A stretch of 64,000 nucleotides of DNA from Microbulbifer sp. Q7 (GTDB taxonomy: Bacteria; Pseudomonadota; Gammaproteobacteria; Pseudomonadales; Cellvibrionaceae), in contig NZ_LROY01000002.1 in NCBI RefSeq assembly GCF_001639145.1, forward strand, positions 714,501 to 778,500. Direction: 5' to 3'. This document shows, piece by piece, positions 16,562 through 29,087 of this stretch (position 1 is the stretch's first letter; the number at the start of each line of letters is the position of its first letter). A program made the position numbers and the translations under genes. The notes under the pieces were generated by a model. It was given only the letters and a program-made list of their open reading frames with translations. It did no database searches and was not told the origin of the DNA.

Positions 16562-17246
16562 TTGTCCATTGTTCTCCGTAAAGCCCGGACCTGAAGTGTC
16601 CGGGCAACCGGGTTCATGCCCACTGTGCCGCCACCAGGCGGCACAGCCTTATCACCGCGACCAGCTTCGCGAGTATTACCAATGCACTCGATGTGCCCTG
16701 GTGTTTGTTCCGCCCGAGTTCCACCTCTCCGCGCAGGCCGAAAAGGCCTATTACGAACTGCATGAAAACAATCTCGAGGATGCCGGATACCGGCGATTCC
16801 TGCAGCGCTGTGCAACGCCCTTACTGAATCGCTTGGCGCCGGGGTCCCGCGGGCTTGATTTCGGATGTGGTCCCGCGCCGTTGCTTGCCAGAATACTGGA
16901 GGAGCAGGGGCACCAGGTGGCGATCTACGACCTGTTCTTTCAGCAGGATACGTCAGTTCTGGATGATCGCTTTGATTTTGTGGTCAGTACGGAAGTTGTC
17001 GAGCATCTGGCGGATCCGATGACGGCTCTCGAGATGTTGTGGGGCCGTATCAACGCAGGTGGTGTGCTGGCACTAATGACCAAGCTGGTTGCTTCGCAGG
17101 AGCGTTTTGCTAACTGGCATTACATCCGCGACCCGACACATATTGTTTTCTTTAGCCGTGAAACTTTCCACTGGCTTGCCGGACACTGGTCCGCGGCAGT
17201 GGAATTCAGTGGCGATGACGTCATTTTTCTAACCCGACCAGCGTGA
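16545..17246 (+). CDS. Class I SAM-dependent methyltransferase with N-terminal zinc ribbon
   Basis: A 233-residue protein. A four-Cys cluster (C25-x2-C28 and C47-x2-C50) near the N-terminus looks like a zinc ribbon. Then comes a Rossmann methyltransferase with SAM motif LDFGCGPAPLLARIL (~residue 104), VVSTEVVEHLADP and a late YIRDPTHIVFFSRETF segment. This resembles the methyltransferase-12/23 group, whose substrates are diverse. The GTG start lies 17 bases inside the 3' end of ibpA, so it may be co-transcribed and heat-induced. A TTG at 16563 is an alternative start. Confidence 0.8.
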   Translation: MSKLPDCPLFSVKPGPEVSGQPGSCPLCRHQAAQPYHRDQLREYYQCTRCALVFVPPEFHLSAQAEKAYYELHENNLEDAGYRRFLQRCATPLLNRLAPGSRGLDFGCGPAPLLARILEEQGHQVAIYDLFFQQDTSVLDDRFDFVVSTEVVEHLADPMTALEMLWGRINAGGVLALMTKLVASQERFANWHYIRDPTHIVFFSRETFHWLAGHWSAAVEFSGDDVIFLTRPA

Positions 17247-17295
17247 CGTCGGCGTTACATCAGTGCGGCGAACTGCAGTCGGGTGGTTGGCTGAA

Positions 17296-18336
17296 TTAAG
17301 TGTTGACCCTGAACAACTTCGCACGCACGGTGGTGCGATACTCGCTCGGAGTGGTCGACAGAAATTTCTTGAACAGCGCGGTAAAGTGGCCCATATCCTG
17401 ATAGCCGACCTTCTCGGCAATCTCGTTAACCGATAAGTTGCTCGACTGAAGCAGCTCGCGCGCCACATCGATACGGACATTTTGCAAATACTGCAGTGGG
17501 GTCTGGCCGGTTGCGAGTTTAAAGCGGCGGTTGAATGAGCGCACACTCATATCAAAGTATTTCGCCACTTCGCTGAGCTTTACATCTTCGCTGCAGTGCT
17601 GCTTCAGCCAGGTCTGTGCCTGCACCACTTCCTCATCCGGATGGAGGTGGACCGCGCCTTCCGAGTAGGCAATTTCCTCAAACGGGCGGCGGATCTCATG
17701 GGAAAAGTTGCGCTCTACATGGCTGGCGATCGCAGGGCCATACAGCTGGCGTATCAGGTGGACGGTAACATCGGCCAGTGCATTGACGCTGGCGGCGCAG
17801 AACAGCTTGTTCGCCTGGGTGATAAAGTACTGCCGCTTGAGTTTTACGTCCGGGTAATCCGCCGCAAACTGGTCGAAGTAGTGCCAGTGCGTAGTGGCGG
17901 GTTTGCCGTCGAGCAACCCGGCTTCCGCCAAAAAGCAGACGCCGGTGCCGACCGCGCTGATGGCTGCGCCTTTTTCGGCCTGCTCACACAGCCACTTCAG
18001 CAGTTGTTCGCTACGGCGCAGTGCCGGGCGGGGATTTCGCCAAAGGGCGGGCAGGTAGATGATGTCGCTATCGGGTGCGTCTGCCAGAGCCATATCCGGC
18101 GCCAGGGAAAAGCCAGAGCGGGATTTCACCGGCTTGCCGTCGACACTGACGGTAATCAGGTTCAGAGCACCGCTGTCGGGCTTGCTTTCGGTACTGCCCA
18201 CTTTCTCTACTTTCGAGCCTTCGTTGCGCTTGCGCTCAACTCGCGCGCGGCTCTCGGCGCCGCGCAGCATTTCCAGTGGCAACACGGTTCCGGTGGAAAG
18301 CATCTGGTCGAGGAGCATAAATGTGACGGTGGGCAT
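17296..18336 (-). CDS. GlxA-type transcriptional regulator (DJ-1/PfpI plus AraC HTH)
   Basis: A 346-residue regulator. The N-terminal half is a DJ-1/PfpI-like domain (VTFMLLDQMLSTGTVLPLEML, AVGTGVCFLAEAGLLDGKPATTHW with a Cys at the nucleophile-elbow position). The C-terminal ~100 residues are an AraC/XylS double HTH (VKLSEVAKYFDMSVRSFNRRF, VNEIAEKVGYQDMGHFTALFKKF). Unusually, a ~35-residue highly charged insert follows the first strand-helix. GlxA-type regulators often control amine or choline/betaine metabolism, but no such genes are nearby. Divergent from fabY. Confidence 0.87.
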   Translation of the reverse strand: MPTVTFMLLDQMLSTGTVLPLEMLRGAESRARVERKRNEGSKVEKVGSTESKPDSGALNLITVSVDGKPVKSRSGFSLAPDMALADAPDSDIIYLPALWRNPRPALRRSEQLLKWLCEQAEKGAAISAVGTGVCFLAEAGLLDGKPATTHWHYFDQFAADYPDVKLKRQYFITQANKLFCAASVNALADVTVHLIRQLYGPAIASHVERNFSHEIRRPFEEIAYSEGAVHLHPDEEVVQAQTWLKQHCSEDVKLSEVAKYFDMSVRSFNRRFKLATGQTPLQYLQNVRIDVARELLQSSNLSVNEIAEKVGYQDMGHFTALFKKFLSTTPSEYRTTVRAKLFRVNT

Positions 18337-18565
18337 TGGGTAACTCTCTGCATACGTCTGGCGGCCGCTGCGCGGACGCGATGTCGGCCCGCTGAATCCG
18401 CAGGGGTCATGGGCGACAGATGGGGTATCGGGCCTGGTTGGCCAGATGATCAAATTTGCTGGCCAGTATGCCCATAACAAGGCCGAATCGCCAGCCCATA
18501 CACTGGCGCACCATCGGATTTACTCAAGAAATTCGCCCCGTTTCTGAATCAGGCTGGAGGTCAGG

Positions 18566-20425
18566 ATGCAGCGCCTACCCGTAATTACCGCGTTTGGTGG
18601 ATTTAACCCCGCCGGTCGCAGTTCGTTCCATCGCGGCTACAAGCGGCTGGTGCTCGACAGCCTTGGTGCATCCGAGCGTACGGATGTGTTGTCTGACCTC
18701 GCCGCACTGATGGGCCTGCGCACCGGTGATGCCGCTCAAGGTCCTTTGAGTGTAGAGCTAGAGCAGCAGGTTCTGCAGGGGACGTTGGTGCGCGAGTTGG
18801 AGTCGCGTTTCTACGACTACCGTCGTTGCCATTTTCATCAGGCCGCGGATCTCAAGAGCGATAGCGGTTTTACCTTCGAGATGTCTGCGCGCCAGCTTCC
18901 GGTGCCGCTGCCGCAGGATTGGTCCGTCGAAACGCTCGACAACGGGCGCGTGCGCGTTCACGCCGCCAGTCTCTCCGTGATGCTGGATAGTCACCGCGAA
19001 ATCGCCGTTGCGTCTGCAGGGCAGCTTCCTACTGGCTTTGAGCCGGGGCAGCAATACAACTCCCGTTTCCACCCTCGCGGTTTGCAACTGGCGATTCTCG
19101 GCGCATCCGATGCGGTGCAATCCCTGGGAATCGACTGGGACCTGGTGGCACAAAAGGCAGGGCCGGAAAAAATTTCCGTGTATGCCAGCTCCGCCATGAG
19201 TCAGCTGGATGTCAACGGCAACGGTGGGCTGCTGCAATCCCGGCTGCGCGGGGGGCGTGTCAGCTCCAAGCAGCTGGCCCTGGGGCTCACCAGCATGCCG
19301 GCGGATTTCGTGAACGCCTATGTGCTTGGCAGCGTAGGCACCACCGGCGCTGTTGCCGGCGCCTGCGCCACCTACCTGTATAACCTGCGGGCTGCGGTGG
19401 AGGATATTCGCTGTGGCCGCGCACGGGTTGCCGTCGTGGGCGCTGCGGAGGCGCCGCTGGTTCCGGAGGTGGTTGATGGTTATACCACCATGGGGGCGCT
19501 GGCCAACCTGGATGGGCTGCGCAAAATTTTTGGCGATGAGATTGATTTCCGTCGCGCCAGCCGCCCATTTGGTGATAACTGTGGTTTCACCCTGGGTGAA
19601 GGTACACAGTGGGCTGTACTGATGGACGACGAACTGGCACTGGAGCTTGGAGCGCCAATTCATGGCGCCGTAGCGAACGTGTTTGTGAACGCCGACGGGC
19701 CGAAAAAATCGATTTCTGCGCCCGGGCCGGGTAACTACCTCACGGTGGCCCGCGCCATGTCGGAAGCGCGCGCGATTCTCGGTGAGGAAAGCCTGCGGCA
19801 ACGCAGCTTCGTTCAGGCGCACGGCTCCAGTACTCCGCAGAATCGCGTGACCGAATCAGCAATTTTCGATCGGCTTGCCGGTGCGTTTGGCATCGAGGAC
19901 TGGCCGGTGTGTGCGGTGAAGGCCTTTGTTGGCCATACCGTGGCCGCGGCCAGTGGTGATCAGCTGATCTCCAGTCTGGGTATCTTTAATCGCGGGATTC
20001 TGCCGGGCATTACTACCATTGATCGTGTGGCCGATGATGTGCACCACGAACACCTCAATCTATCCATGTCGCATGTTGAGCGTGATCCCGAGTCCCTGGA
20101 TGTTGCCTTCCTGAACTCCAAAGGCTTCGGTGGTAACAATGCAACCGCCAGTGTTCTGGCGCCGCACATTACCGAAAAAATGCTCGCCAAGCGCCACGGC
20201 GAACAGGCGATGACAGCCTACCGCAAGCGCAGTGAAGCACCGGCTGAGCGTGCAGCCGAATACGATGCCCGAGCCAGCCGTGGAGACCTGAACGCGATCT
20301 ACCGCTTTGGGGAGGGGCTGATTGACGAAACCGGCATTTCCCTGGAGGATGGACGCATGACCCTGCCCGGTGTGGCGGGCTCTGTGTCGCTGCCGGAGGA
20401 AAACCCCTTCGCCGATATGGTGTGA
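18566..20425 (+). CDS. fabY: Beta-ketoacyl-ACP synthase FabY-like
   Basis: A 619-residue thiolase-fold condensing enzyme much longer than FabB/FabF. It resembles P. aeruginosa FabY, which starts fatty-acid synthesis by condensing acetyl-CoA with malonyl-ACP in place of FabH. The catalytic triad is visible: C267 in VAGACATYLYNL, H419 in FVQAHGSSTPQNR and H457 in KAFVGHTVAAASG. The GFGGNNATASVL glycine loop closes the core. An N-terminal ~150-residue extension and a C-terminal ~70-residue tail are additional. It is followed on the same strand by an XRE-cupin regulator 112 bases on. Confidence 0.85.
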   Translation: MQRLPVITAFGGFNPAGRSSFHRGYKRLVLDSLGASERTDVLSDLAALMGLRTGDAAQGPLSVELEQQVLQGTLVRELESRFYDYRRCHFHQAADLKSDSGFTFEMSARQLPVPLPQDWSVETLDNGRVRVHAASLSVMLDSHREIAVASAGQLPTGFEPGQQYNSRFHPRGLQLAILGASDAVQSLGIDWDLVAQKAGPEKISVYASSAMSQLDVNGNGGLLQSRLRGGRVSSKQLALGLTSMPADFVNAYVLGSVGTTGAVAGACATYLYNLRAAVEDIRCGRARVAVVGAAEAPLVPEVVDGYTTMGALANLDGLRKIFGDEIDFRRASRPFGDNCGFTLGEGTQWAVLMDDELALELGAPIHGAVANVFVNADGPKKSISAPGPGNYLTVARAMSEARAILGEESLRQRSFVQAHGSSTPQNRVTESAIFDRLAGAFGIEDWPVCAVKAFVGHTVAAASGDQLISSLGIFNRGILPGITTIDRVADDVHHEHLNLSMSHVERDPESLDVAFLNSKGFGGNNATASVLAPHITEKMLAKRHGEQAMTAYRKRSEAPAERAAEYDARASRGDLNAIYRFGEGLIDETGISLEDGRMTLPGVAGSVSLPEENPFADMV

Positions 20426-20537
20426 CCGCACGACAGTCGCAAAGCGATCGGATTTCCTCTCGCGGTGTGGGGGTACTTTCGAGCATGAGGTTCAGGCGGT
20501 AGACTTCCTGCAGGTTTCCCTCAGCAGGAAGAATCGG

Positions 20538-21128
20538 ATGACCGAAAAGGATCAGAAGCCGTCGCCCACTACCGGCGCCACCGGTGACGATGTGGGCGCG
20601 CGCCTGAAATCTGTGCGTCAAATGCACGGTTGGTCCCAGCGAGAGATGGCCAAGCGCGCCGGTGTCACCAACGCCACTATTTCCCTTATCGAACAGGGCC
20701 GTGTCAGCCCCTCCGTGGGATCGCTCAAAAAGGTGCTGAACGGCATCCCGATGTCGCTGGCAGACTTTTTCACCTTCGAATTTGATAGCCAGCCTCAGGT
20801 TTTTTTTCGCGCCAGCGAGATGCCCAACGTTGGTCCGGGCCCGATCGAATATCGATTACTCGGCGCCGGCAACTCCCATCGCACTATGTCCATTCTTTAT
20901 GAAGTGTACCCGCCGGGCGAAGATACCGGCCCCGAGCTCCTGAGCCATGAGGGCGAGGAGGGGGGGATAGTCGTGTCCGGGCAACTGGAGGTGACGGTCG
21001 GCCGCGAGATCACCATACTCGGGCCTGGTGATGGCTATTACTTTCGCAGCCGCCGGCCGCACCGTTTTCGCAATATTGGCGATTGCGACTGCGTGCTGGT
21101 AAGCGCCAATAATCCGCCGAGTGTCTGA
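20538..21128 (+). CDS. XRE-family regulator with C-terminal cupin domain
   Basis: A 196-residue regulator. An N-terminal HTH-XRE domain (LKSVRQMHGWSQREMAKRAG, TNATISLIEQGRVSPSVGSL) is joined to a small cupin domain (~residues 95-190; GEEGGIVVSGQLEVTVG, LGPGDGYYFRSRRPHRFRN). This is the PuuR/PauR-like architecture, often a sensor of polyamines or other small metabolites. The AGGAAG ribosome-binding site before 20538 decides the start. No polyamine genes are near; its neighbours are fabY and fadBA, so the regulon is unknown. Confidence 0.85.
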   Translation: MTEKDQKPSPTTGATGDDVGARLKSVRQMHGWSQREMAKRAGVTNATISLIEQGRVSPSVGSLKKVLNGIPMSLADFFTFEFDSQPQVFFRASEMPNVGPGPIEYRLLGAGNSHRTMSILYEVYPPGEDTGPELLSHEGEEGGIVVSGQLEVTVGREITILGPGDGYYFRSRRPHRFRNIGDCDCVLVSANNPPSV

Positions 21129-21480
21129 GCCCTTTTCTATATTCCTTTTTGCGGCGCTCGCCCAAAGCTCCACCGTTCTGATGATCCGGTCATTTGCTGT
21201 TTCTTGCGGCAATTTGTTCATTCTTTGATCTTGTGCCTGGGGTAGTTGGCCGGCGAGCATCAAACCGGCCAGTGGATATGGCGGAAATGGTATTCAAACG
21301 AGCGTTTTAATCTGGCTATACTTGGGCCTTGACCGATTTTGGTGAATGCGTCATCGACTGGTTATGGTATCGATGTATGCTGGCCGAGAGGCAACCCGAA
21401 ATCTGTCTTGCACAACCCGACCCCCCGGACCGGTGTAAACCCTACTGTTGCGTCCCGGTCACCAATCAATGAGGTCAATA
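21129..21480. other. fadBA upstream region
   Basis: This 352-base intergenic stretch has no gene. It carries the PsrA-like operator and a -10-like TATACT (21317-21322) reported separately, implying a ~150-base leader in front of fadB. Confidence 0.6.
21295..21308 (+). promoter_or_regulatory. PsrA-like operator upstream of fadBA
   Basis: CAAAC-GAGC-GTTTT, with a perfect AAACG-AG-CGTTT palindrome. The Pseudomonas PsrA consensus is G/CAAAC(N2-4)GTTTG/C. It covers the -35 position relative to TATACT at 21317-21322, so a bound repressor would block polymerase. In Pseudomonas, PsrA represses fadBA and is released by long-chain fatty acyl ligands. Confidence 0.6.
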
Positions 21481-24824
<3,344 letters not shown>

Positions 24825-24846
24825 CGCCCACTGGTCTCGATGAGCA

Positions 24847-24880
24847 CGGGGCGCCGGGATCGGCGCCCCGTTGTTTTTTC
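24847..24880 (+). terminator. Rho-independent terminator of fadBA
   Basis: CGGGGCGCCG, a GGAT loop, CGGCGCCCCG, then TTGTTTTTT, 22 bases after the fadA stop. Confidence 0.92.
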
Positions 24881-24911
24881 GGTCAGCTGCAGCATAACCG
24901 GTGCGGTATTG

Positions 24912-24940
24912 TTGAAGCCCCGTGTCCGCTGTGGCACAAT
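24912..24940 (+). promoter_or_regulatory. Sigma-70 promoter candidate of tRNA-Leu
   Basis: TTGAAG at 24912-24917, a 17-base spacer, and CACAAT at 24935-24940, about 78 bases before the mature tRNA 5' end. It is the best-spaced pair in the gap. Confidence 0.5.
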
Positions 24941-25017
24941 CTGCTCCCCTTGTTGCAGGTCGGTCTGGTTTTTGCGTAAAAACTTAGGCAAATCAACGGC
25001 TTAGCACACAAGGTTGC

Positions 25018-25102
<85 letters not shown>

Positions 25103-25128
25103 AACAAGTTTTTGCAGTCCGTGCCAGA

Positions 25129-25158
25129 CGCACATTTTCCCGGCGGGAAACGTGTGCG
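25129..25158 (+). other. Hairpin downstream of tRNA-Leu
   Basis: CGCACA/TGTGCG outer and TTTCCC/GGGAAA inner stems form a two-part hairpin with a GGC loop. It lies 27 bases after the tRNA and has no T tract, so a processing or pausing site for a tRNA-tig read-through transcript is possible. Confidence 0.45.
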
Positions 25159-25275
25159 GCGCGGGCTGTTTGTATTTGGCGGTCGGCGAATGACTGCCGG
25201 CAAAACGCTAATCGCCGGTGCCGGGGCTTCCCGTAGCCCGGTATCTGTGAAGAGAAAAGTCTCACGAGGATTATC

Positions 25276-26589
25276 ATGCAGGTTTCCATTGAAACAACTT
25301 CCGGTCTGGAGCGTCGCTTAACGGTCAATTTGCCGGCAGAAGTCGTCGAGAAGGAAGTTGACAAGCGCCTTCAGCAAGCGTCCAAGACCGTGCGCATTAA
25401 CGGCTTCCGCAAGGGCAAGGTGCCGATGAAAGTGGTACGCCAGCGTTTTGGTGCCGGTGTGCGTCAGGAAGTCCTGGGTGAAGTGATGAGCCGCTCTTTC
25501 TACGAAGCGGTTCAGAAAGAGCAGGTAAAGCCGGCTGGACAGCCGAGCATTGAAGCGAAAAACGTGACCCCGGGTGAAAACCTGGAATACGTGGCCACGT
25601 TTGAAGTCTACCCGGAAGTAACCCTGACTGACCTGTCTGAAGTTGAGGTTGAACGTCCGAAGGCTGAAGTGACTGACGCCGACGTTGACAACATGATCGA
25701 CGTGCTGCGCAAACAGCAGTCTGGCTGGAAAGAAACCAAGCGCAAAGCCCAGAAAGGCGACCGTGTAACTATCGACTTCGTTGGCCGTAAGGACGGCGAA
25801 GAGTTTGATGGTGGCAAGGCAGAAGGTCAGCAGCTGGTGCTGGGCTCTGGCAGCATGATTCCCGGTTTCGAAGATGGCATCATTGGCATGAAGCCTGGCG
25901 AAGAAAAGGAAGTGACCGTTACCTTCCCGGAAGACTACCAGGCGGAAAACCTGGCGGGCGCCGAAGCTGTGTTCACCATCAAAGTGACCGCTTCCGAGAA
26001 GCCTGAGCTGCCTGAGCTGGACGATGAGTTCTTTGCAGGGTATGGCGTTGAAGAAGGTGGCGAAGAAAAGTTCCGCGAAGAAGTCCGTGGCAACATGGAG
26101 CGCGAACTGAAAAACGCAGCCCTGAACAAGGTCAAGACCCAGGTTATGGACCAGCTGTTTGAAAAGCACCAGGTAGAAATCCCGGCGGCGCTGGTTCAGG
26201 GTGAAGTTCAAACTCTGCGTGGTCAGATGGTTCAGCAGTTTGGCGGTCAGATCAATCCGGAAGACGCAGCGAAAATGCTGCCGGACACCATGTTCGAAGA
26301 TCAGGCCAAGCGCCGTGTCGTTCTCGGTCTGGTCGTTGGCGAGATCGTGAAGGAAAACAAACTGGCTGTGGACGCTGATCGCGTAAAAGCGAAGGTGGAA
26401 GAGCTGGCATCGACCTATCAGCAGCCTGAAGAAGTTGTTGAATACTACTTCAACAATCGCGAGCTGCTGGCAGGCGTTGAGTCCGTTGTGCTCGAAGACC
26501 AGGTAGTAGACTTTGTGCTGGACAAGGCCAAGGTCAGCGAAGTGGAAAGCACCTACGACGACGTAATCAAGCCGCAAAAACAGGCTTGA
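25276..26589 (+). CDS. tig: Trigger factor
   Basis: A 437-residue ribosome-associated chaperone. The N-terminal ribosome-binding domain contains the GFRKGKVPMKVV signature. The FKBP-type PPIase domain (about residues 155-235) contains GDRVTIDFVGRKDGEEF and GSMIPGFEDGIIGMKPGE, and the long C-terminal helical domain completes the usual length. A GAGG precedes the ATG. The order tig-clpP-clpX-lon is the standard gammaproteobacterial arrangement. A long frame on the opposite strand is a shadow. Confidence 0.97.
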   Translation: MQVSIETTSGLERRLTVNLPAEVVEKEVDKRLQQASKTVRINGFRKGKVPMKVVRQRFGAGVRQEVLGEVMSRSFYEAVQKEQVKPAGQPSIEAKNVTPGENLEYVATFEVYPEVTLTDLSEVEVERPKAEVTDADVDNMIDVLRKQQSGWKETKRKAQKGDRVTIDFVGRKDGEEFDGGKAEGQQLVLGSGSMIPGFEDGIIGMKPGEEKEVTVTFPEDYQAENLAGAEAVFTIKVTASEKPELPELDDEFFAGYGVEEGGEEKFREEVRGNMERELKNAALNKVKTQVMDQLFEKHQVEIPAALVQGEVQTLRGQMVQQFGGQINPEDAAKMLPDTMFEDQAKRRVVLGLVVGEIVKENKLAVDADRVKAKVEELASTYQQPEEVVEYYFNNRELLAGVESVVLEDQVVDFVLDKAKVSEVESTYDDVIKPQKQA

Positions 26590-26597
26590 TTGCAGAA

Positions 26598-26626
26598 AAC
26601 GGCCACCTACGGTGGCCGTTTTTTAT
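26598..26626 (+). terminator. Rho-independent terminator of tig
   Basis: AACGGCCACC, a TAC loop, GGTGGCCGTT and then TTTT, directly after tig. Confidence 0.92.
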
Positions 26627-26862
26627 TCACCAGTATGTTTTTCTGACACGGGTGATGTTCTCCCGATGAACCGCCGCCCAGAGTCGCCTGTTTTTTCTCT
26701 CGCCTGCTGCCAATCTTTCCCATTCTGATCCCGCTGCTCCCAACTGGCTTTATCTTCGCTGAGCAGTTAAGCTCAGAATGACCATATTTTTCAGGGTTGT
26801 GCCTTTTTTGAGCACGCCCGTTTTGTAGTCGCCTGTACGCCGAAAAAGGAAGCACCGTATCC

Positions 26863-27507
26863 ATGGCATATATTGATAATTCCCTGAACAACAAAGAAAT
26901 TCTCGCCACCGGCGGCCTGGTACCTATGGTGGTAGAGCAGACCGCGAGAGGGGAGCGTTCTTTTGATATCTACTCTCGCCTTCTGAAAGAGCGCGTGATT
27001 TTCTTGGTGGGGCCGGTGGAAGATCACATGGCCAACCTGGTTGTTGCTCAGCTCTTGTTCCTTGAGGCGGAAAACCCCGACAAAGATATCCATCTTTATA
27101 TTAATTCACCGGGTGGCTCGGTGACCGCGGGCATGTCCATCTATGACACCATGCAGTTCATCAAGCCGGACGTTAGCACCATGTGTATCGGTCAGGCCTG
27201 CAGTATGGGTGCATTCCTGTTGACCGCGGGTGCTGAAGGAAAACGCTATGCGACCCCGAACTCCCGGGTAATGATCCACCAGCCAAGCGGTGGAGCGCAG
27301 GGGCAGGCGTCGGACATCCATATCCAGGCGCAGGAAATCCTCAAAATCCGTTCCCGTTTGAACGAACTGATGGCGCACCACACTGGCCGCAGTGTCGCAG
27401 ACATTGAGCGGGATACCGATCGGGACAGATTCCTGAGCGCGGATGAGGCAAAGGAGTACGGTCTGGTGGATGAGGTATTGGCCCGTCGTCAGGCTCCGGG
27501 GCAGTAA
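26863..27507 (+). CDS. clpP: ATP-dependent Clp protease proteolytic subunit
   Basis: A 214-residue ClpP peptidase. The Ser-His-Asp triad is S114 ([12 protein letters not shown]), H139 ([10 protein letters not shown]) and D188 (TDRDRFLS). The short N-terminal propeptide before [20 protein letters not shown] is typical. It assembles as a double heptamer and partners ClpX encoded downstream. The ribosome-binding site is weak (AAAAAGGAAG, 13 bases upstream). A 273-base leader region contains a short CTGAGC/GCTCAG hairpin at 26759-26776. Confidence 0.97.
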   Translation: MAYIDNSLNNKEILATGGLVPMVVEQTARGERSFDIYSRLLKERVIFLVGPVEDHMANLVVAQLLFLEAENPDKDIHLYINSPGGSVTAGMSIYDTMQFIKPDVSTMCIGQACSMGAFLLTAGAEGKRYATPNSRVMIHQPSGGAQGQASDIHIQAQEILKIRSRLNELMAHHTGRSVADIERDTDRDRFLSADEAKEYGLVDEVLARRQAPGQ

Positions 27508-27644
27508 ACCCCGCAAAACCCGCAACGGGGCACCATTCGCCTAAGAACCCGGATAAACCCAGAGCCTTGTTCTCCGGGATCGGTAGGCATTGCCCCGGCG
27601 CCAGAACAGCGTTGTCCCGACTTCTGGCGGGACGGATAAAAAAA

Positions 27645-27674
27645 CTTGAAAAACCTGCCAAAAGGCCGCATCTT
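27645..27674 (+). promoter_or_regulatory. Sigma-32-like promoter candidate of clpX
   Basis: CTTGAA at 27645-27650, a 15-base spacer and CCGCATCTT at 27666-27674. It differs from the RpoH -10 consensus CCCCAT by one base. It would start clpX transcripts independent of clpP. Confidence 0.55.
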
Positions 27675-27733
27675 GCTTATGAACCCAATTTGCCGCCGCA
27701 TTTCGGCTGGCTGCCAGACCACGGAGTACATAG

Positions 27734-29020
27734 ATGACTGATCAGAACAGCGGAGAAGACAACGGCAAGCTCCTTTACTGTTCCTTCTGTGGCAAAAGCC
27801 AGCAGGAAGTACGCAAGCTGATCGCGGGTCCATCAGTTTACATATGCGACGAGTGCGTCGAGCTCTGCACAGATATCATTCGCGAGGAAGTTCAGGAGTC
27901 CGTTGATGGCGACGATTCCCGCTTGCCCACCCCCCAGGAAATTACTGAAATCCTCGACCAGTACGTGATTGGTCAGGCCCGTGCCAAGAAAGTGCTGGCA
28001 GTCGCGGTCTACAACCACTACAAGCGCCTGCGCAGCAGCAAGAGCGTAAAAGGCAAGGATGACGTCGAGCTGGGGAAATCCAATATTCTGTTGGTCGGCC
28101 CGACCGGTAGCGGTAAGACACTGCTGGCGGAAACCCTGGCGCGACTGCTGAACGTCCCCTTTACCATCGCAGATGCCACCACCCTGACAGAAGCAGGTTA
28201 TGTGGGGGAAGACGTTGAAAACATCATTCAGAAGCTTCTGCAGAAGTGTGATTATGATGTAGAGAAAGCCCAGCAGGGGATTGTGTATATCGATGAGATC
28301 GACAAAATCTCCCGCAAGTCTGATAACCCGTCGATCACTCGCGATGTGTCGGGTGAGGGCGTACAGCAAGCGCTGCTGAAACTGATTGAGGGGACCGTTG
28401 CCTCGGTACCTCCGCAGGGCGGCCGCAAGCATCCACAGCAGGAATTCCTGCAGGTGGACACCTCGAACATCCTGTTTATCTGTGGTGGTGCCTTCGCCGG
28501 CCTGGACAAGGTGATTCGCGACCGGTCCGAGAAAGGCGGTATTGGCTTCTCTGCAGAGGTGAAATCCAAAGACGGTGCCAGCAACTTCGGTGAAGTCTTG
28601 TTGGATCTCGAACCGGAAGATCTGGTCCGCTATGGCCTCATCCCCGAGTTTGTGGGGCGTCTGCCGGTTACCGCTACCCTCGAGGAGCTGGATCGCGCGG
28701 CGTTGGTGCAGATTCTTACCGCGCCACGCAACGCCCTGACCAAACAGTACTCAAAGCTGTTTGATATGGAAGGGGTAGAACTCGACTTCCGTCCCGATGC
28801 CCTGGACGCTGTGGCTTCCAAGGCGATGGAGCGTAAAACGGGTGCCCGCGGCCTGCGGTCGATCATGGAGTCCGTGTTGTTGGAAACCATGTACGATATC
28901 CCCAGCCTGGACAATGTGGCCAAAGTGGTGATTGATGAGGCGGTGATTAACGGCGAGTCAGCCCCGCTACTGGTCTACGAGCAGGCGGAGAAACCCCAGA
29001 AGGCCGCCCCCGAGGAGTAA
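27734..29020 (+). CDS. clpX: ATP-dependent Clp protease ATP-binding subunit ClpX
   Basis: A 428-residue AAA+ unfoldase. The N-terminal zinc-binding domain has C16, C19, C38 and C41. The Walker A motif is [12 protein letters not shown] and the Walker B motif is [17 protein letters not shown] segment precedes the small AAA domain. It recognises, unfolds and feeds substrates to ClpP. It lies 226 bases after clpP on the same strand. Confidence 0.97.
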   Translation: MTDQNSGEDNGKLLYCSFCGKSQQEVRKLIAGPSVYICDECVELCTDIIREEVQESVDGDDSRLPTPQEITEILDQYVIGQARAKKVLAVAVYNHYKRLRSSKSVKGKDDVELGKSNILLVGPTGSGKTLLAETLARLLNVPFTIADATTLTEAGYVGEDVENIIQKLLQKCDYDVEKAQQGIVYIDEIDKISRKSDNPSITRDVSGEGVQQALLKLIEGTVASVPPQGGRKHPQQEFLQVDTSNILFICGGAFAGLDKVIRDRSEKGGIGFSAEVKSKDGASNFGEVLLDLEPEDLVRYGLIPEFVGRLPVTATLEELDRAALVQILTAPRNALTKQYSKLFDMEGVELDFRPDALDAVASKAMERKTGARGLRSIMESVLLETMYDIPSLDNVAKVVIDEAVINGESAPLLVYEQAEKPQKAAPEE

Positions 29021-29049
29021 TTGCGCTGGCGCAAGACACCCTTCACGAA

Positions 29050-29087
29050 AAAGCCCCGAGAGCTCCGCTTCCGGGGCTTTTTTTGTA
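29050..29087 (+). terminator. Rho-independent terminator of clpX
   Basis: AAAGCCCCG and CGGGGCTTT form a 9-bp stem with a 13-base loop, followed by a T run. Confidence 0.88.

Noticed and set aside
25318..26577. 419-residue open frame antisense to tig
   Set aside because: It mirrors the biased codons of trigger factor, has no ribosome-binding site and is made of Leu/Phe/His-rich sequence typical of a shadow frame.
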